From: Phoronis australis
Lineage: Eukaryota; Phoronida; Phoronidae
Length of the DNA: 64,000 nucleotides
NCBI GenBank assembly: GCA_002633005.1
Contig: NMRA01000538.1
Coordinates: 166,989 to 230,988 of the forward strand
Reading direction: 5' to 3'
The translations under genes were made by a program, and so were the position numbers. How positions within the stretch are numbered: the first letter of the stretch is position 1; each line of letters starts with the position of its first letter. The notes beneath the pieces are model-generated. The model was not told the DNA's origin and did not search any database. It saw only the letters and a program-made list of their open reading frames with translations. Below, piece by piece: positions 49,196-60,700 of this stretch.

Positions 49196-50000
49196 GTATT
49201 TTGCAAGAGTTTTACTCCAAAATTGAGCGGTAGCATTATTGAAATAGATTTGATTAATAAAGATGACCAGGGACCCAGGGAAGATTCTTCTCAGACATAC
49301 AAGTTCTTATGGAGGGCATCGATGAGGATTTGCGGAAGGTATTGCGAAAATTCGAAAGGCACCATATAACTGGGTAATCCAGTTCCAGTTAGAGCATGTA
49401 CCGGAAGTGTTCGACTTGATCGGCAGAAATGGCAAGCAACAAATCAATTTGAACAGTGTTCTGCCTCAGTATACGCGATTGAATTCGTGAAGACAATTGG
49501 CTCGGTCAAAAATAATGGCTGACAGCCCTACACATTTTAATGGGACTGTCTCAAAACTGATTTACGAGAACAAGGAAGCACACTAACTTTCCAAGAATTA
49601 CTTTTTCCGGTTGCCATGTCCAATTTCAAATGGTGTGTAACATGTTACATATTCAAACAATGATGAGCAAGTGAAAAGCGGCTCCGCAAATTGGCTAGTA
49701 GACGAAATTGTGTGAAACCCAATTTCAACACTAAAAGGTATCTCCAGATTTATGAGCTGTAATATGGTGGAGGAAGCAAAATTATTTGTATCAATTTCAC
49801 TTGGGAGTTTTCATCTAACACTTACTAATTCCATTATGTTTTTTCTTACTGCATGCAATTTACCTGTTTTGATATTGGGAAATTGCTGTTTTCGGTATGC
49901 AAAAACGCCATTTTCTTCAAAAACATTTTAAAGCCTATATTTAACATATTAAGAGATCAATAAGAGCAAAATTTGCCTTTTTGTATCTTATGCACACCAA

Positions 50001-50090
50001 AATGGTGACACACTCCTACACATGGCATCTAAAAAGGGACAAACAGCTTAGATCAATGAAGTCAGCTGTGAGGTGACTGCAGTTAACAAG
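50001..50090 (+). pseudogene. Ankyrin exon type B, broken
   Basis: The acceptor CACACCAG is mutated to CACACCAA and there is an in-frame TAG (CAGCTTAGATC). Confidence 0.6.
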
Positions 50091-50254
50091 GTTTTTTGCA
50101 AGTGTTGAACTCTCAAATTCAGTGCTGGCATTACTTTTGCCCTCGAGTGAAAGATTGGGGGAGGTGTTGAGGATGATGGATGATAACTGTATTTCCGTTA
50201 TTTTTAGAAAGAATGTGATTTGCCAAGACCTCTGCATACAGTTTTTGCATAAAA

Positions 50255-50440
50255 ATGACCACCGATGATAGTACTCAGAGTGAATTAGATTTGATTAATA
50301 ATGATGACCAGGGATTCAGGAGAAGATGCTTTTCAGACATACAAGTTGTTCAGGAGGAAATCGATGAGGATTTGCGAGAGTTATTGCGAAAATATGAAAA
50401 GGGGGCACCATATAACCACGATAAGCCAGTTCCAATTTAG
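50255..50440 (+). CDS. Open segment of the ankyrin-array unit
   Basis: This 61-codon frame starts MTTDDSTQSELDLINNDDQG and continues VVQEEIDEDLRELLRKYEK, ending PVPI and a stop. Homologous blocks follow each type A exon pair but are frameshifted between the DLINxDDQG and EEIDEDLRK parts, so this is the best preserved version. The function is unknown; the second half would form a charged helix. It lies just before the repeat insertion at 50,578. Confidence 0.4.
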   Translation: MTTDDSTQSELDLINNDDQGFRRRCFSDIQVVQEEIDEDLRELLRKYEKGAPYNHDKPVPI

Positions 50441-50577
50441 TGCATGGACTTGAATAGTCGAAGTGTTCGACTTGATTGCCAGCGACACAGATCCATATGC
50501 CAACCAATGCATATATTTCAACATGCCTTTGCGACAGTAGTAGAAGCTCTTGAGTGACACCCACTTTCAACACTAAA

Positions 50578-51857
50578 CAAGAGCAACGCAGAGCATTGAA
50601 ATGCGCCCAGAATGCATCGCAAATGGTGTGCTTTTAGGGTTATTTATTTGTATCATAAAAATGGCCACTAGATGGCGCAAAAACATACAACCCATCAAAA
50701 AACTGGAACATGCCATATTTCATAAAAATGTGTCAAGGAACTTCAGAAAAACAAAGGAAAACAGAATAAAATGAAATTCCCACTTAAGTGGGACAGTGTC
50801 TGTTGGATCCGCCTGAAAGTAGTTGAAATCTGTTATCTTCATTACAAATACACTCAATAAATTTAATAAAGATCCTGCAGTGGGTTTAAGAGATAGAGCT
50901 ATGGGCACAAAACAAAACAAAACTACCACTAGGAGGAGACACAGTAGTCAGTTGCCATCATCAAACGTCGTCCCCTATACACTGGGAACATATATGCCAT
51001 TTTTTAAAACCATCCCTAGAATGATTTGGTTGATAGAAGGGTGGATGCCAAACACCAGATTCGAAAACAGCAAAAATGGCCACCAGGTGGCGCAAAATAC
51101 CTTGATTCCATCCAAAAACAGGAGGATAGCGTCACCTCACCAATAGATGCCTATATTCAAAATTTTATGAAAATCTGTTAAGGACCTTTGAACATACAGA
51201 GTTAAACGTAAAAAACTGAAATTGCCACTAGGGGCCACACCAGCAGTCAGATCCGTCCTAACGTTGTTGTCCTTCATTGTCTACATCATATGAATACACT
51301 TTCTAAATTTAGTAAAGATCCTGCGGACGATTGAGGAGATACAGCCACAAGCGCAAAACAAAAACTGCCACTAAGAGGTGCCACAGTAGTGCAAATCGTC
51401 GGAAAATCACCGTCAGTAATCCACTTCTTAGTAAGACGATACATGCCAATTTTCACAATCATCCTTTAAGCAGTTTGGTTGATAGAGGGGTGGACACAAA
51501 AAAAAACAGTAAAAATGGCCATTAGGTGGCGCAAACTACATTGAACCCATCAGAAAATGGCAGGACAGCATCATCTGACTAATAGATGCCTATATACCAC
51601 ATTTTATGAAAATCCGTTCAGGACTTTTGAAGATACAGAGGTAAACTTAAAAAACTAAAATTGCCACTAAGGGGCACACCGGTAGTCGGATTCATTCGAA
51701 AGTTTGTTCATGCCGTCCCATCCACAGAAGGAACACGTGCAAAATTTCATGAACATACATCAAGGCGTTTTGGAGATAGAGCAGTGGACGCCGGACAGAC
51801 GGACGGATGGAGATGACAGCATAATGCATCCACATATAAATATGTGGGCGCATAAAA
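50578..51857 (+). mobile_element. Dispersed repeat, copy 3, inserted in the ankyrin array
   Basis: It begins CAAGAGCAACGCAGAGC and ends ATGTGGGCGCATAAAAA. Array sequence resumes on both sides: TTCAACACTAAA before it, and the AAAAGTGTCTGCAGATTTAT segment that elsewhere follows ACACTAAAAAG after it. This defines the element ends to within a few bases, at about 1.28 kb. It carries TGGCCACTAGATGGCGC at 50,662-50,678 and TGGCCACCAGGTGGCGC at 51,077-51,093. Confidence 0.85.
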
Positions 51858-52660
51858 AGTGTCTGCAGATTTATCTGTTGTAAGGAGGTGGAGGAAGCAA
51901 AATTATTTGTATCACTTTCACTTGGGAGTCGTCATACAACACTTACTTATTTCCTCATTGTTTCTCTTATTACATGCAATCTACGTGTTTTGATGTTGGA
52001 AAATTGCTGTTTTCGGTATGCAAAAAGCATCATTTTCTCCATAAACATTTTAAAGTCTATAGTTAAAAATTAAGAGGTCAATAAGTGAAAAATTTGTCAT
52101 TTTTGCATCCGATGCACACCAGAAAAGTGACACACTCCTACAGTGTGCATCACAGAAAGGACAAACGGCGATGATCACTGAAGTCAGCTGTGACGTGGCT
52201 GCAGTTAACAAGAGATTTTGCAAGAGTGCTGTGCTTACTCTCATATCGAGCACTGGCATTTCTTTTGCCTTCGGCCAGAACATACAGTGAAAGATTTGAA
52301 GACGTGTAGAGGATGATGGGTGATAATGATATTTCCATTATTTCTACAAGTAGCAAATTGATATTGACGTTTACAGAAAAGTTGTCGAAGATTGGAAAGG
52401 AATGCACCTTGTTTCCCATGTCTTCATTCCCCAAACTGCATGTAAGAACATAAAAGTTTGACGCTCCAGCTCCCACTAAGGATAACCCACCCACCTCTAT
52501 GTTTATTGCTGACCAACGATCTCGTTTTCATTCACTTACTGTAGAGAGGCGACACTCCGCTACTATGGGCTTTACAGAATGGACAAACAGCGATGACCAT
52601 GCAAGGCAGATGTAACGTTAATGCAGTTAACAAGGTATTTTGGGAGCGACACAGTGGCAG
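51858..52660 (+). pseudogene. Ankyrin-exon array, part 2 (after the insertion)
   Basis: The unit continues with a type B exon at 52,123-52,212 (open, but the donor is changed to AGATTT) and a type A exon at 52,545-52,634 (acceptor TTACTGTAG, donor GTATTT, reading RGDTPLLWALQNGQTAMTMQ). Sequence similarity to the array stops near 52,645. Confidence 0.55.
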
Positions 52661-54507
52661 ATGTACCACATAACAAAGCACCTCCCAACAAGTATTATAA
52701 TCTAGAGGCCTTTTCCAGACAGTGAACTTATAGAGAATTGAGGTGAATTAACAACACACAGATAAGATCACATGAGGGGCAGTGGGCTCAGAGAGCAAGG
52801 GCTTCCCTTCAAAAGGTGCCCCCTGTCCTCATGACAAAGGCTTCCTGACAATAGCTCTATAGCGAGCCAGCCAACTGCACAAATTGCTTGTGCAGTATTA
52901 CGTAACCATTGACAAGGCCTTGGAAGAGGTCAGAATGGAATTCACATATATAGCTTCATATTGAAAATTCTGAAAGCACAAGAGTCAGAAAGTCCCTGTT
53001 TGACAGTCTGGAGGCATCCTGTTCTTAGCAAGGGAGTGATTGCCTGTGCCTCTTTGTGTCCAGAACGCATTACAACTACCAAGTTGTGTAAGCAATTGAC
53101 AACACTGGCTCAAATTCTGAATCTGTGAGAGAACAATCGGCACATTCTCGGCACATTCTCGCCACGTTTCAAGGGCACGACATACGAGTACACCGGAAAT
53201 ATTACATACAGATTTCCTGAATCCACACTCCATGTAGAAAATAAATGATGGCACAGTTGGAAGGTATCGAGAATGAGACTTCAAAGATACTGACTTCAAT
53301 GAGTTGAGCATTGCTATAAGGACTATCTATTAGACATTATCTTAGGTTGAGGTCATGATGATACATTCGGCAGAGATAAATGGGATAAGTAAACACAGGT
53401 AATTAAATGATTTTTCTACAAAAATGGTCAACTAAGAGGAGCGATATTTCAGAGCAACAATTATTTTAATTTCATACCTTTTGATTAACAATTCACGACT
53501 CGCACCATAACCCAAAGGTTCTGAACACTGAGGACGATTTTCACAAAATTGCATTGATTTAGAACAGCAACAAGAAATGCACCAAACAATGTGGGTGCAT
53601 GCCTTTGCTAAGCTCAACAACTGAAGACAACCAACAAGCAATAATATGGGTCTTAAAATATCAGTGAAAATAAAACAAAGAACTAAACAACAGACAGGTT
53701 TAAACCTGCGCCTTTTGGGCACACCTGATGATGAAAAGTGTGCCTTTTTTCAAAAGGATGTGCCCGGCAGACTTAGTGTAATTAAACTGGTAACCTATAA
53801 AACAGAAATCCCCAAGGGCAATTGGAATAGAGTCTTATTTTACCCAACTGGCTGTAAGTTAACAAGATTTTTGCATTTTTGGAAGAATGTTGTGTTGCTC
53901 CACTGTACTTGCGCCTTTTTATTTTTTTGTGTGCTAATGGCACAAAGGCGCAGTCCAGGAATATCCCTGACAGTAATCGCCCACTTTCACCGTTACACCC
54001 CATGATTGACAGGTGCTTGCAATTCCTAGCACTGAGGAAGGACCAACTAGAAGCGGGCAAAATGCCAGCAAAATATTGCGAGAGACATTACCAAGCATCT
54101 CAATTAATACTTCAAAAATTAGAAATGATCAGCTGATTTAATAATTACACGCTATACAAGATTTTTTTCTCTCAAACACGATAAGAAACCGAACATGGTC
54201 GATGTCAAATGTTGTAATTGTGACATCGTTCCAAACACGAGGAGGCGTGCCATACGCAACCACATTTCCGAGGATAATAATGCAATTGATCTGATGTTCC
54301 CATGTTTTTTGTACTTGGTATCAGGTCGAAATGAGTACCAGCATCAAACATTTAGTACCAACACCTGTCGTTTCCCGATTTCAATACCAGTACATATACA
54401 TACGGTGGTTCCATTATAAACACTTTGCTTGTAATGCAAGACCAATTAACAATTTCACTGGTTTTTCTGGACCTATTACAACAAAACTATGAACTGTTCA
54501 ACAAATG
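52661..54507. other. Intergenic stretch between the array and TYW1
   Basis: It contains open frames of 108 codons (52,985-53,311, minus) and 119 codons (53,646-54,005, plus), neither recognisable. An ATTAAA on the minus strand near 54,137 could serve as a poly(A) signal for TYW1, but this is weak. Confidence 0.4.
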
Positions 54508-54729
54508 TCAACTACCACTGACTTGAATCTTGGGTTTGTTTCTGTGGTACCGTGTCTCCTGAGGGTCGAAGCCCTGCTCTGTTGCCCCATACACCGCCCA
54601 GGCAGGTGTCTTTGCCATGTAGTCTTCGGCCGTGAATGTCTTGCGACCTTCGCTCTTCAGGTAGTCAGCATTCAATGAGTGAAACTTTGGATAGTCTATC
54701 CATGTCCACCACTCTCCATTAACTTTAAA
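54508..54729 (-). CDS. TYW1: TYW1 last coding exon
   Basis: Acceptor ACGTTCTAG; 73 codons plus TGA at 54,510-54,508. It includes [34 protein letters not shown] and the C-terminal [14 protein letters not shown], close to the human C-terminus. Confidence 0.96.
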   Translation of the reverse strand, partial: FKVNGEWWTWIDYPKFHSLNADYLKSEGRKTFTAEDYMAKTPAWAVYGATEQGFDPQETRYHRNKPKIQVSGS

Positions 54730-57700
54730 CTAGAACGTAATAAGCTAATGGTATAACAAAACCTGTTCACAGCATACTGTTACAACAGGGACACTCAACT
54801 GCAATGGATAGTTCTGACATGTCAATCAAGCGACTAATTCTAGGACACAGGAAAATATAACCATTGTGATTGTGCCACACCTTAAAAAATAGTGCAAGTG
54901 GTCTGATGCATGTCGCCTCTGACATGTTCATGCTGCTCAGCTGGGCTCACTGCACCAAAAACCTGAATCCATTTTCATTTATTGATAAACACAAATAACA
55001 CATTTAGATATATACACAAATGAAGACTGAGCTGAGCAGCAAGAGACCGGACTCAAAGGTCTAGCAGTGGGGTCCTGTGGAATATGAACCATCTTAAGTC
55101 CTACAAACATTTGCTGGTTATGATAACAGAAAGACATCTTAATCTGCAGTTAATCCCGACTCCACAGGAACTTCAAAATCATAGGGACCCTATTTTGAAA
55201 ACTTAAGGACTTCAGGTAATTTGTTAAGTCGAAACTGCATTTTCATTCAAGAATTCAAGTTGTCCTATCGATGACAGCCATGCATCAGTGGGCGAGGTTT
55301 TGCCCTGGGATTTAAACGCAATTTTCTGAAAAATGATCGTAATTAAACAAGGAAGTTTGATCACAATGCACTACAGTTTTGTAGAAAGTCTTTCATAGGT
55401 TACAGATACGTCAGAGCTTAAATTTGACGATCCCTAGCCTACGATTTCACCCATTTTGGAGACCAGGTTTCAGCCCTATTAGGCTGCAATAAGCACCCCC
55501 CCCCATTCTGAAACGAATGTGCCCTAGGTACTTATTAGGGCGAATACGGTATTCAAAAGCACCAAATTACAAAAAATGAACAAGAGATGGTCCTCTGGGT
55601 TCTAAAAGCATGGGGTAGACCTCATGATCAGCTGAAAATTTTTCTCCGGAATACATGCCAAAATAAAGCCCAAACTGAAATAACATCACCTTGGCAACGT
55701 TTCACACATACAATTTTCTTCGCTTGTATCCGATGCCTCACACAGAATTGTGCTAAACAACAAGCACAGGATCGACGCTAGTGCCCTCTGTGGAGTTCCT
55801 AAACCACAAGAGGACTAAGTGAAAATTAAGTACTTGATAATACAAACACACATACTCACCTTCTTGTGAGCGATGAGAACACAGTTAGAATGCTCGTGTT
55901 CAGAGGCGATCTCATAGTCTGCCAGTCTGTCTGTGAGTTGACGGACGAAGCCGACCACCTCCTCGTGCCACGGTACGTTCTTCATGGTGAGCGAGCTCGC
56001 CTTTGACTCACCACAGTAGGTGACACCCTGAAATCAACATCCACAGGTAAAGCAATGGCATGCATGAATACAGTGTTGTTTTACACACTTGGACAAAGTA
56101 GAAATAGGAGACTTAAAGTTAGGTACACATCAATAATGTTACCGCGGCACATTTTTCAACATGAGAGGCTAATACAATTATGAACACTACAGAATAAGCT
56201 AATATACCGTGAACAATTGAAATGACTAATGAATTAGGTGGCACACATGAATGGCATGTTTTCCTTAAATAAACAACTACACATTACTACGGAGTCATCG
56301 AACACAGTTATAAAATAAAAAACACCCACCACTTAAACAATAGCTTTGTCAATTGTTGATCAATACAATAAACCAAACACATATTTTACGCTATGCACAT
56401 GTTCCTTTTAAATTGCTCAGTCAATCCTTCCACTCTGCACCAAGCGAGATGGCAACATGACCCATGGTACATTCTGACCATCTTAGATAGACTTTAGATA
56501 CTCTCTCGATGAAGGTGATATAATCCAGACTACACCTCAGCCCCATGCATACATTGTGATTCAAGTAGCATAACTATCAATTGACATCCCAGTGCTTACC
56601 TTGATCTCAATTAAGTCAGGTTTTCCTCTTAACACAAGCTGAGCATAGTTATCCAGCTCCTCTGTGTTAAAAGACTTCACCAGTGTAAGCCGGTAGACTG
56701 TTCTCTGGCCCTGAAGAACAGGTAATAAAGACATGTTACAGCCATATTGTTCAGAGGTGCAGAAACATTGAAACAATATAATCTTTCTATACCTATTTTT
56801 TCAACATGGTCATGATGAAACTGGAAAGTCGACAGTTTTTACTTTCATAAGGCAACAGTCCAGAAGATATCTTAGTTGGTACCAGTATCATCTGTCAACC
56901 CACTACATTGCTCTTGCATATTCTTGTCAAACAAGACACCAGTCTTACTGGAGGCACGCCCCCACTCCAAGACAACCAAATTTTACTTTTAAAACACTGC
57001 TTTAATTACATCACCTAAAACATGAAAGTGTACTAGAAGTGAACCGTGTAAGTGGTCAGTATCCAAGATGAGTGACACTTGGCCTCTTACTAGCAGCAAC
57101 ACTGCTCCCAACAGCTGTACTATAATCAATAACAAACAACACCTTTGCAGTGAGAATGCTTTGTGCTCGTTACCTTCTCAGACAGAGCTTCAAGACAAGC
57201 CAGGAACCTCTCCCAGAAGTCCCTAAAGAGAGGCCGGTCAATCTTCTTTAAACTATCCTTAGTACTGGCATCGACACTAACGTATAGCTGAGTGACTGGG
57301 ACCAGGTTTCTAAAACCAGAAATGATACACTACATACAGGATGTTTATCACTTAAGATTTGTTAATTCCACTTTTAAGCTAATTTAAAATCCGAGTTATC
57401 CCAATCTTTTTCTACACGTAACGTGCCTACTATAATCTCAAGTAGAAATGAGAAAGTTAGTGCAAATAAGTAAATGCTGAAAACCTTCGATATAAAAATT
57501 CGCATTAAACACACGAAAAAAATTTAAGGACAGAGTAGCTAAGAAAATCACACACAGAGGGTACAGGTGCATATTTTTTTGAAAACTTTTGAAAACTGAA
57601 ATGCAGTTTAACTACCACAACGCATGAGTAGACATTCAGGTATTATTACATGTTATCATCCTATCAAAACTTACACCATACTAATACAATCAGCTCGTCG

Positions 57701-60700
57701 CTTAAGAGATATTTCTGTATATTTAAAAATCAATAAATATTTCCTTCAATGATTCCACCACTGTTGTCCCACCTTATAGCCTCCGGGAACTGAGCGTTGG
57801 TGACCAGGAAGGAAGATATGCCCTTGTTATGCAGCAGGCCAACAAACTTGTTGATCTCGGGGTACATGATTGGCTCCCCAACTAGTGACAAGGCGCAGTG
57901 CATCGGTTGTAGGCCCTCGGTGAACCGCTCCGGCTTTACACCAGGAACGCCTGCAATGAGCAGAAAAGGACGCGCTCACGGTGAGAAAGGGGCATTTTAA
58001 TGGAGAAATGAGAAGAAAATATGAAGATTTTGAGAGTGACCACAAGTCAAGATGGAGGAAAGGGACGGAAAGTGTGATGTCGCCCTATTAGGTAGTCCAG
58101 GAGATGACGCTATCTTGGTTCTAACTCTTACCACTTCTCAATGGGAGATTACATTGAGTTACAGGTTTGCAACTGGAAAACAACCAGTTAATCTTTGTTT
58201 AAGAGAAAAAAACAATCCAAGTAAATAGGCTATTGCTGTAATGCTCGTCTTCAATTTGCAGTTGTTTATTGAACCTACAATCTTAAAGTGGAACTTGCTG
58301 GTTAACTCCTTATCCCTGTGATTGCTTGGCCAAATTAGTTAGAAACGCAACATATAGCGACAACTTGAATAATAGGTTCAAAATTGCCCAATGTTTTTAG
58401 GAATGAGTTTTGTGGCAAAAATGATTCGCCGAAAATCCCTGAACTGTGTCCAGTATGTATCGTGATGTGGTGCTGGGGGATATCAGCACATGATGCAGAC
58501 TATGTGATCCTGAGAGGTACGTTCATTACTGCAAAGGTCACCTATTTGCAGAATTTTTTGTTTTCACGTTTACAAGAAGTCAATGTTCAAATAGCCTTGT
58601 CGTTTAGTTCCTGGTATACATTAGCATAGTTAGGAACATGCAAATACATCTTTAAGCTTGTATTCACAGAACCGCAATATTTTACAAACTCAGGTGTTCT
58701 AGGAAACTATTGATTGTGCAATCGGATAGCCCATTGCAAAATGATTCCATTTCAATTGTCATAATAAGACACCCAGAATGCCATAGTACCTTTGAACTGC
58801 TTGATTAATTTGACATGATTATCCAAGGCACCCTGGAACACAGTGTCTGCATCGTCCATCTTCCATCTCCACTCAGTTCCCACAGGATTGGTGTGATGCC
58901 TGGAAGAGAAACAAACATTTCATTGTCACCCAACTGAACATAAACTGTTTCAGAGGCACCAAGGAACCTGTTGGAAAATTCGACTTCTCACTTATGTAAT
59001 TGGTCTTATCGTGTTCTTTACTCAGATTAGAAGCAATTTCAAGGCTCTTGACAACAATTGATGGTTCATTATTGCTTCAAACCAGGCTTGTTTAGATGCT
59101 TTTTCCAGCAGTGTGAACTACTGGGCAATTCCAGGCAATTTTCTGATAAAAGATAAGAACACGACCTACTTCGTAACAGGCAAACTTTCGGTCTTGGTGT
59201 TAATTTTGGTCTAATGAAATTTCATGAAACACGCCCAACACAGATCAGTCATAAATTTCCAGCCTAAGTTAAGTCCCAAAAAGCTTCATGACGCGGGTCA
59301 CAGTTCATGGTTTTTAGAGGGTTTAAGTATTAAAAAATGGCGAAAACAATACTACTTCAGCAAACGTGTCAAGACACATAACCAGAGCGAACAAGTGATA
59401 ATAGATGCAGTGACCAACTTCTACTACAACAGCTATCACTCAAAATTATAACACAATGTCTCGCAGTACACCTCATTGTTAAGATACAGTACACACCAAA
59501 ATAATCAGTCAAAATTCTGTTTCTCCATCGTGATGATTAACGACCCATCATGACGAATAAAGATATTTCATTAAAGGTACTACGACTCAATTTCTCTTGC
59601 CCTGAGAACTCATGATTAGGAAGAATTCTTCCTGTGGTCAGTAACAATGCCAGGGAATTCCGAGTCATTTTATCTTCTTTTTGGCATGTACTGCACGAGT
59701 GTTACCTTACCTCCAACAGAAGACACACTTATTAGCGCAGGCCAGACTGGGAGTTGTCTCCATACATCTGTGACTCTCGATGCCATAGAAGGTGTGCTTA
59801 TAGCAACCACCACGCCCTCGTAACATCGACTGGAATAAAATTACGATGGACTGTATGTAAGAAGCTGCTAGACACGACAAACCACGGTGATGTCACCAAA
59901 ATCTACGGTGTTCGCAAAAGTCGGTTTTCTAATTATACACCTTATTCACGCAGTCGCCATTTTAAAAGTGAGCCTCTTTTTGGGTTTTAAAAACAATACA
60001 TTCTGCGCTTACTAAAAGCACAAAGCGTGATTTTCTCGCCTGCCTCATTATATTTATGTCTTAAATGCATTGTTTTTAAACCTAAAAAGAGGCTCACTGC
60101 TAAAATGGCAACTTCATGAATAAGGTCTATATTAAGTAAAATTCGACTTCTAACTTCCCTACAGTAGACCTGCGGCCTGCTTCTACTAATATTTGTACAC
60201 TAACTGATAACGAATCATCTAGACAAGTCCATCAAGGATGACACGGCTCATCATTTTGAACTGAATTCTCATAAATCTTCACAAAAATAAAAACTCAATT
60301 AAAATTGGTTAGACATATGTATTAAAGATAAATCTCTCTAAACATACAGCGGTCTCGTGATATCACTCCTAGGCAACCAACTTCTAAGCAGACGCTGTAA
60401 GCAAACTATGTCTGATGAGCCAGTACATTAAATCCTAACTATGATCAGATCCTTTCATTCCCTCGTCTCAAAATGATGTCAGTGGCTAGTTCCCAATTTA
60501 GACACTGAAGTCATGACATTGTAAGTTAATCGACAGAATATACTGGCTTGATCCTGTTCAGAGCTTTGTGAACATACTTAGAGATACTTAAAGAAGGGTA
60601 AGTCCACAGCATATCATTAACTTCTCTGGGTCAGTGATGCACCCAATGTTTACCTTTGTCCATCGACACAATTTGACTCCAGAGTGAGATCCTATCAGGC

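Larger units (their letters stand above)
44200..50577 (+). pseudogene. Tandem array of ankyrin-repeat exon units (part 1)
   Basis: Related units of about 1.27 kb, then about 1.67 kb, repeat head to tail. Each has 90-nt exon-like segments of two types. Type A follows acceptor TTACTGTAG and encodes KGDTPLLWALQNGQTAM plus TMQVRCDINAVNK. Type B follows acceptor CACACCAG and encodes KGDTPLHLASKKGQ plus AAMINEVSCDVAAVNK. Both resemble ankyrin repeats but are 30 rather than 33 residues long. Type A is followed by a block coding for something like EEIDEDLRKVLRKYE, then VFDLIGRETNQYDKH. Order: A 44,469; B 45,343; A 45,750; B 46,603; A 47,017; A 47,437; B 48,335; A 48,686; A 49,106; B 50,001. Some copies are intact, others carry stops or lost splice sites. 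Whether any unit is expressed is unknown. Confidence 0.6.

Noticed and set aside
47004-52494. Minus-strand open frames of 114-136 codons (47,004-47,384; 48,673-49,083; 52,150-52,494) that resemble each other
   Set aside because: They lie antisense to the duplicated ankyrin units, so their similarity comes from the duplication; the plus strand has splice sites and a recognisable repeat.
52985-53311. 108-codon minus-strand open frame
   Set aside because: Cys-containing and protein-like in places, but no family recognised and no flanking exon evidence.
55757-55800. CTCF-like string CCACAGAGGGCACTAG (minus strand)
   Set aside because: One base is missing within the core spacing compared with the CTCF consensus.
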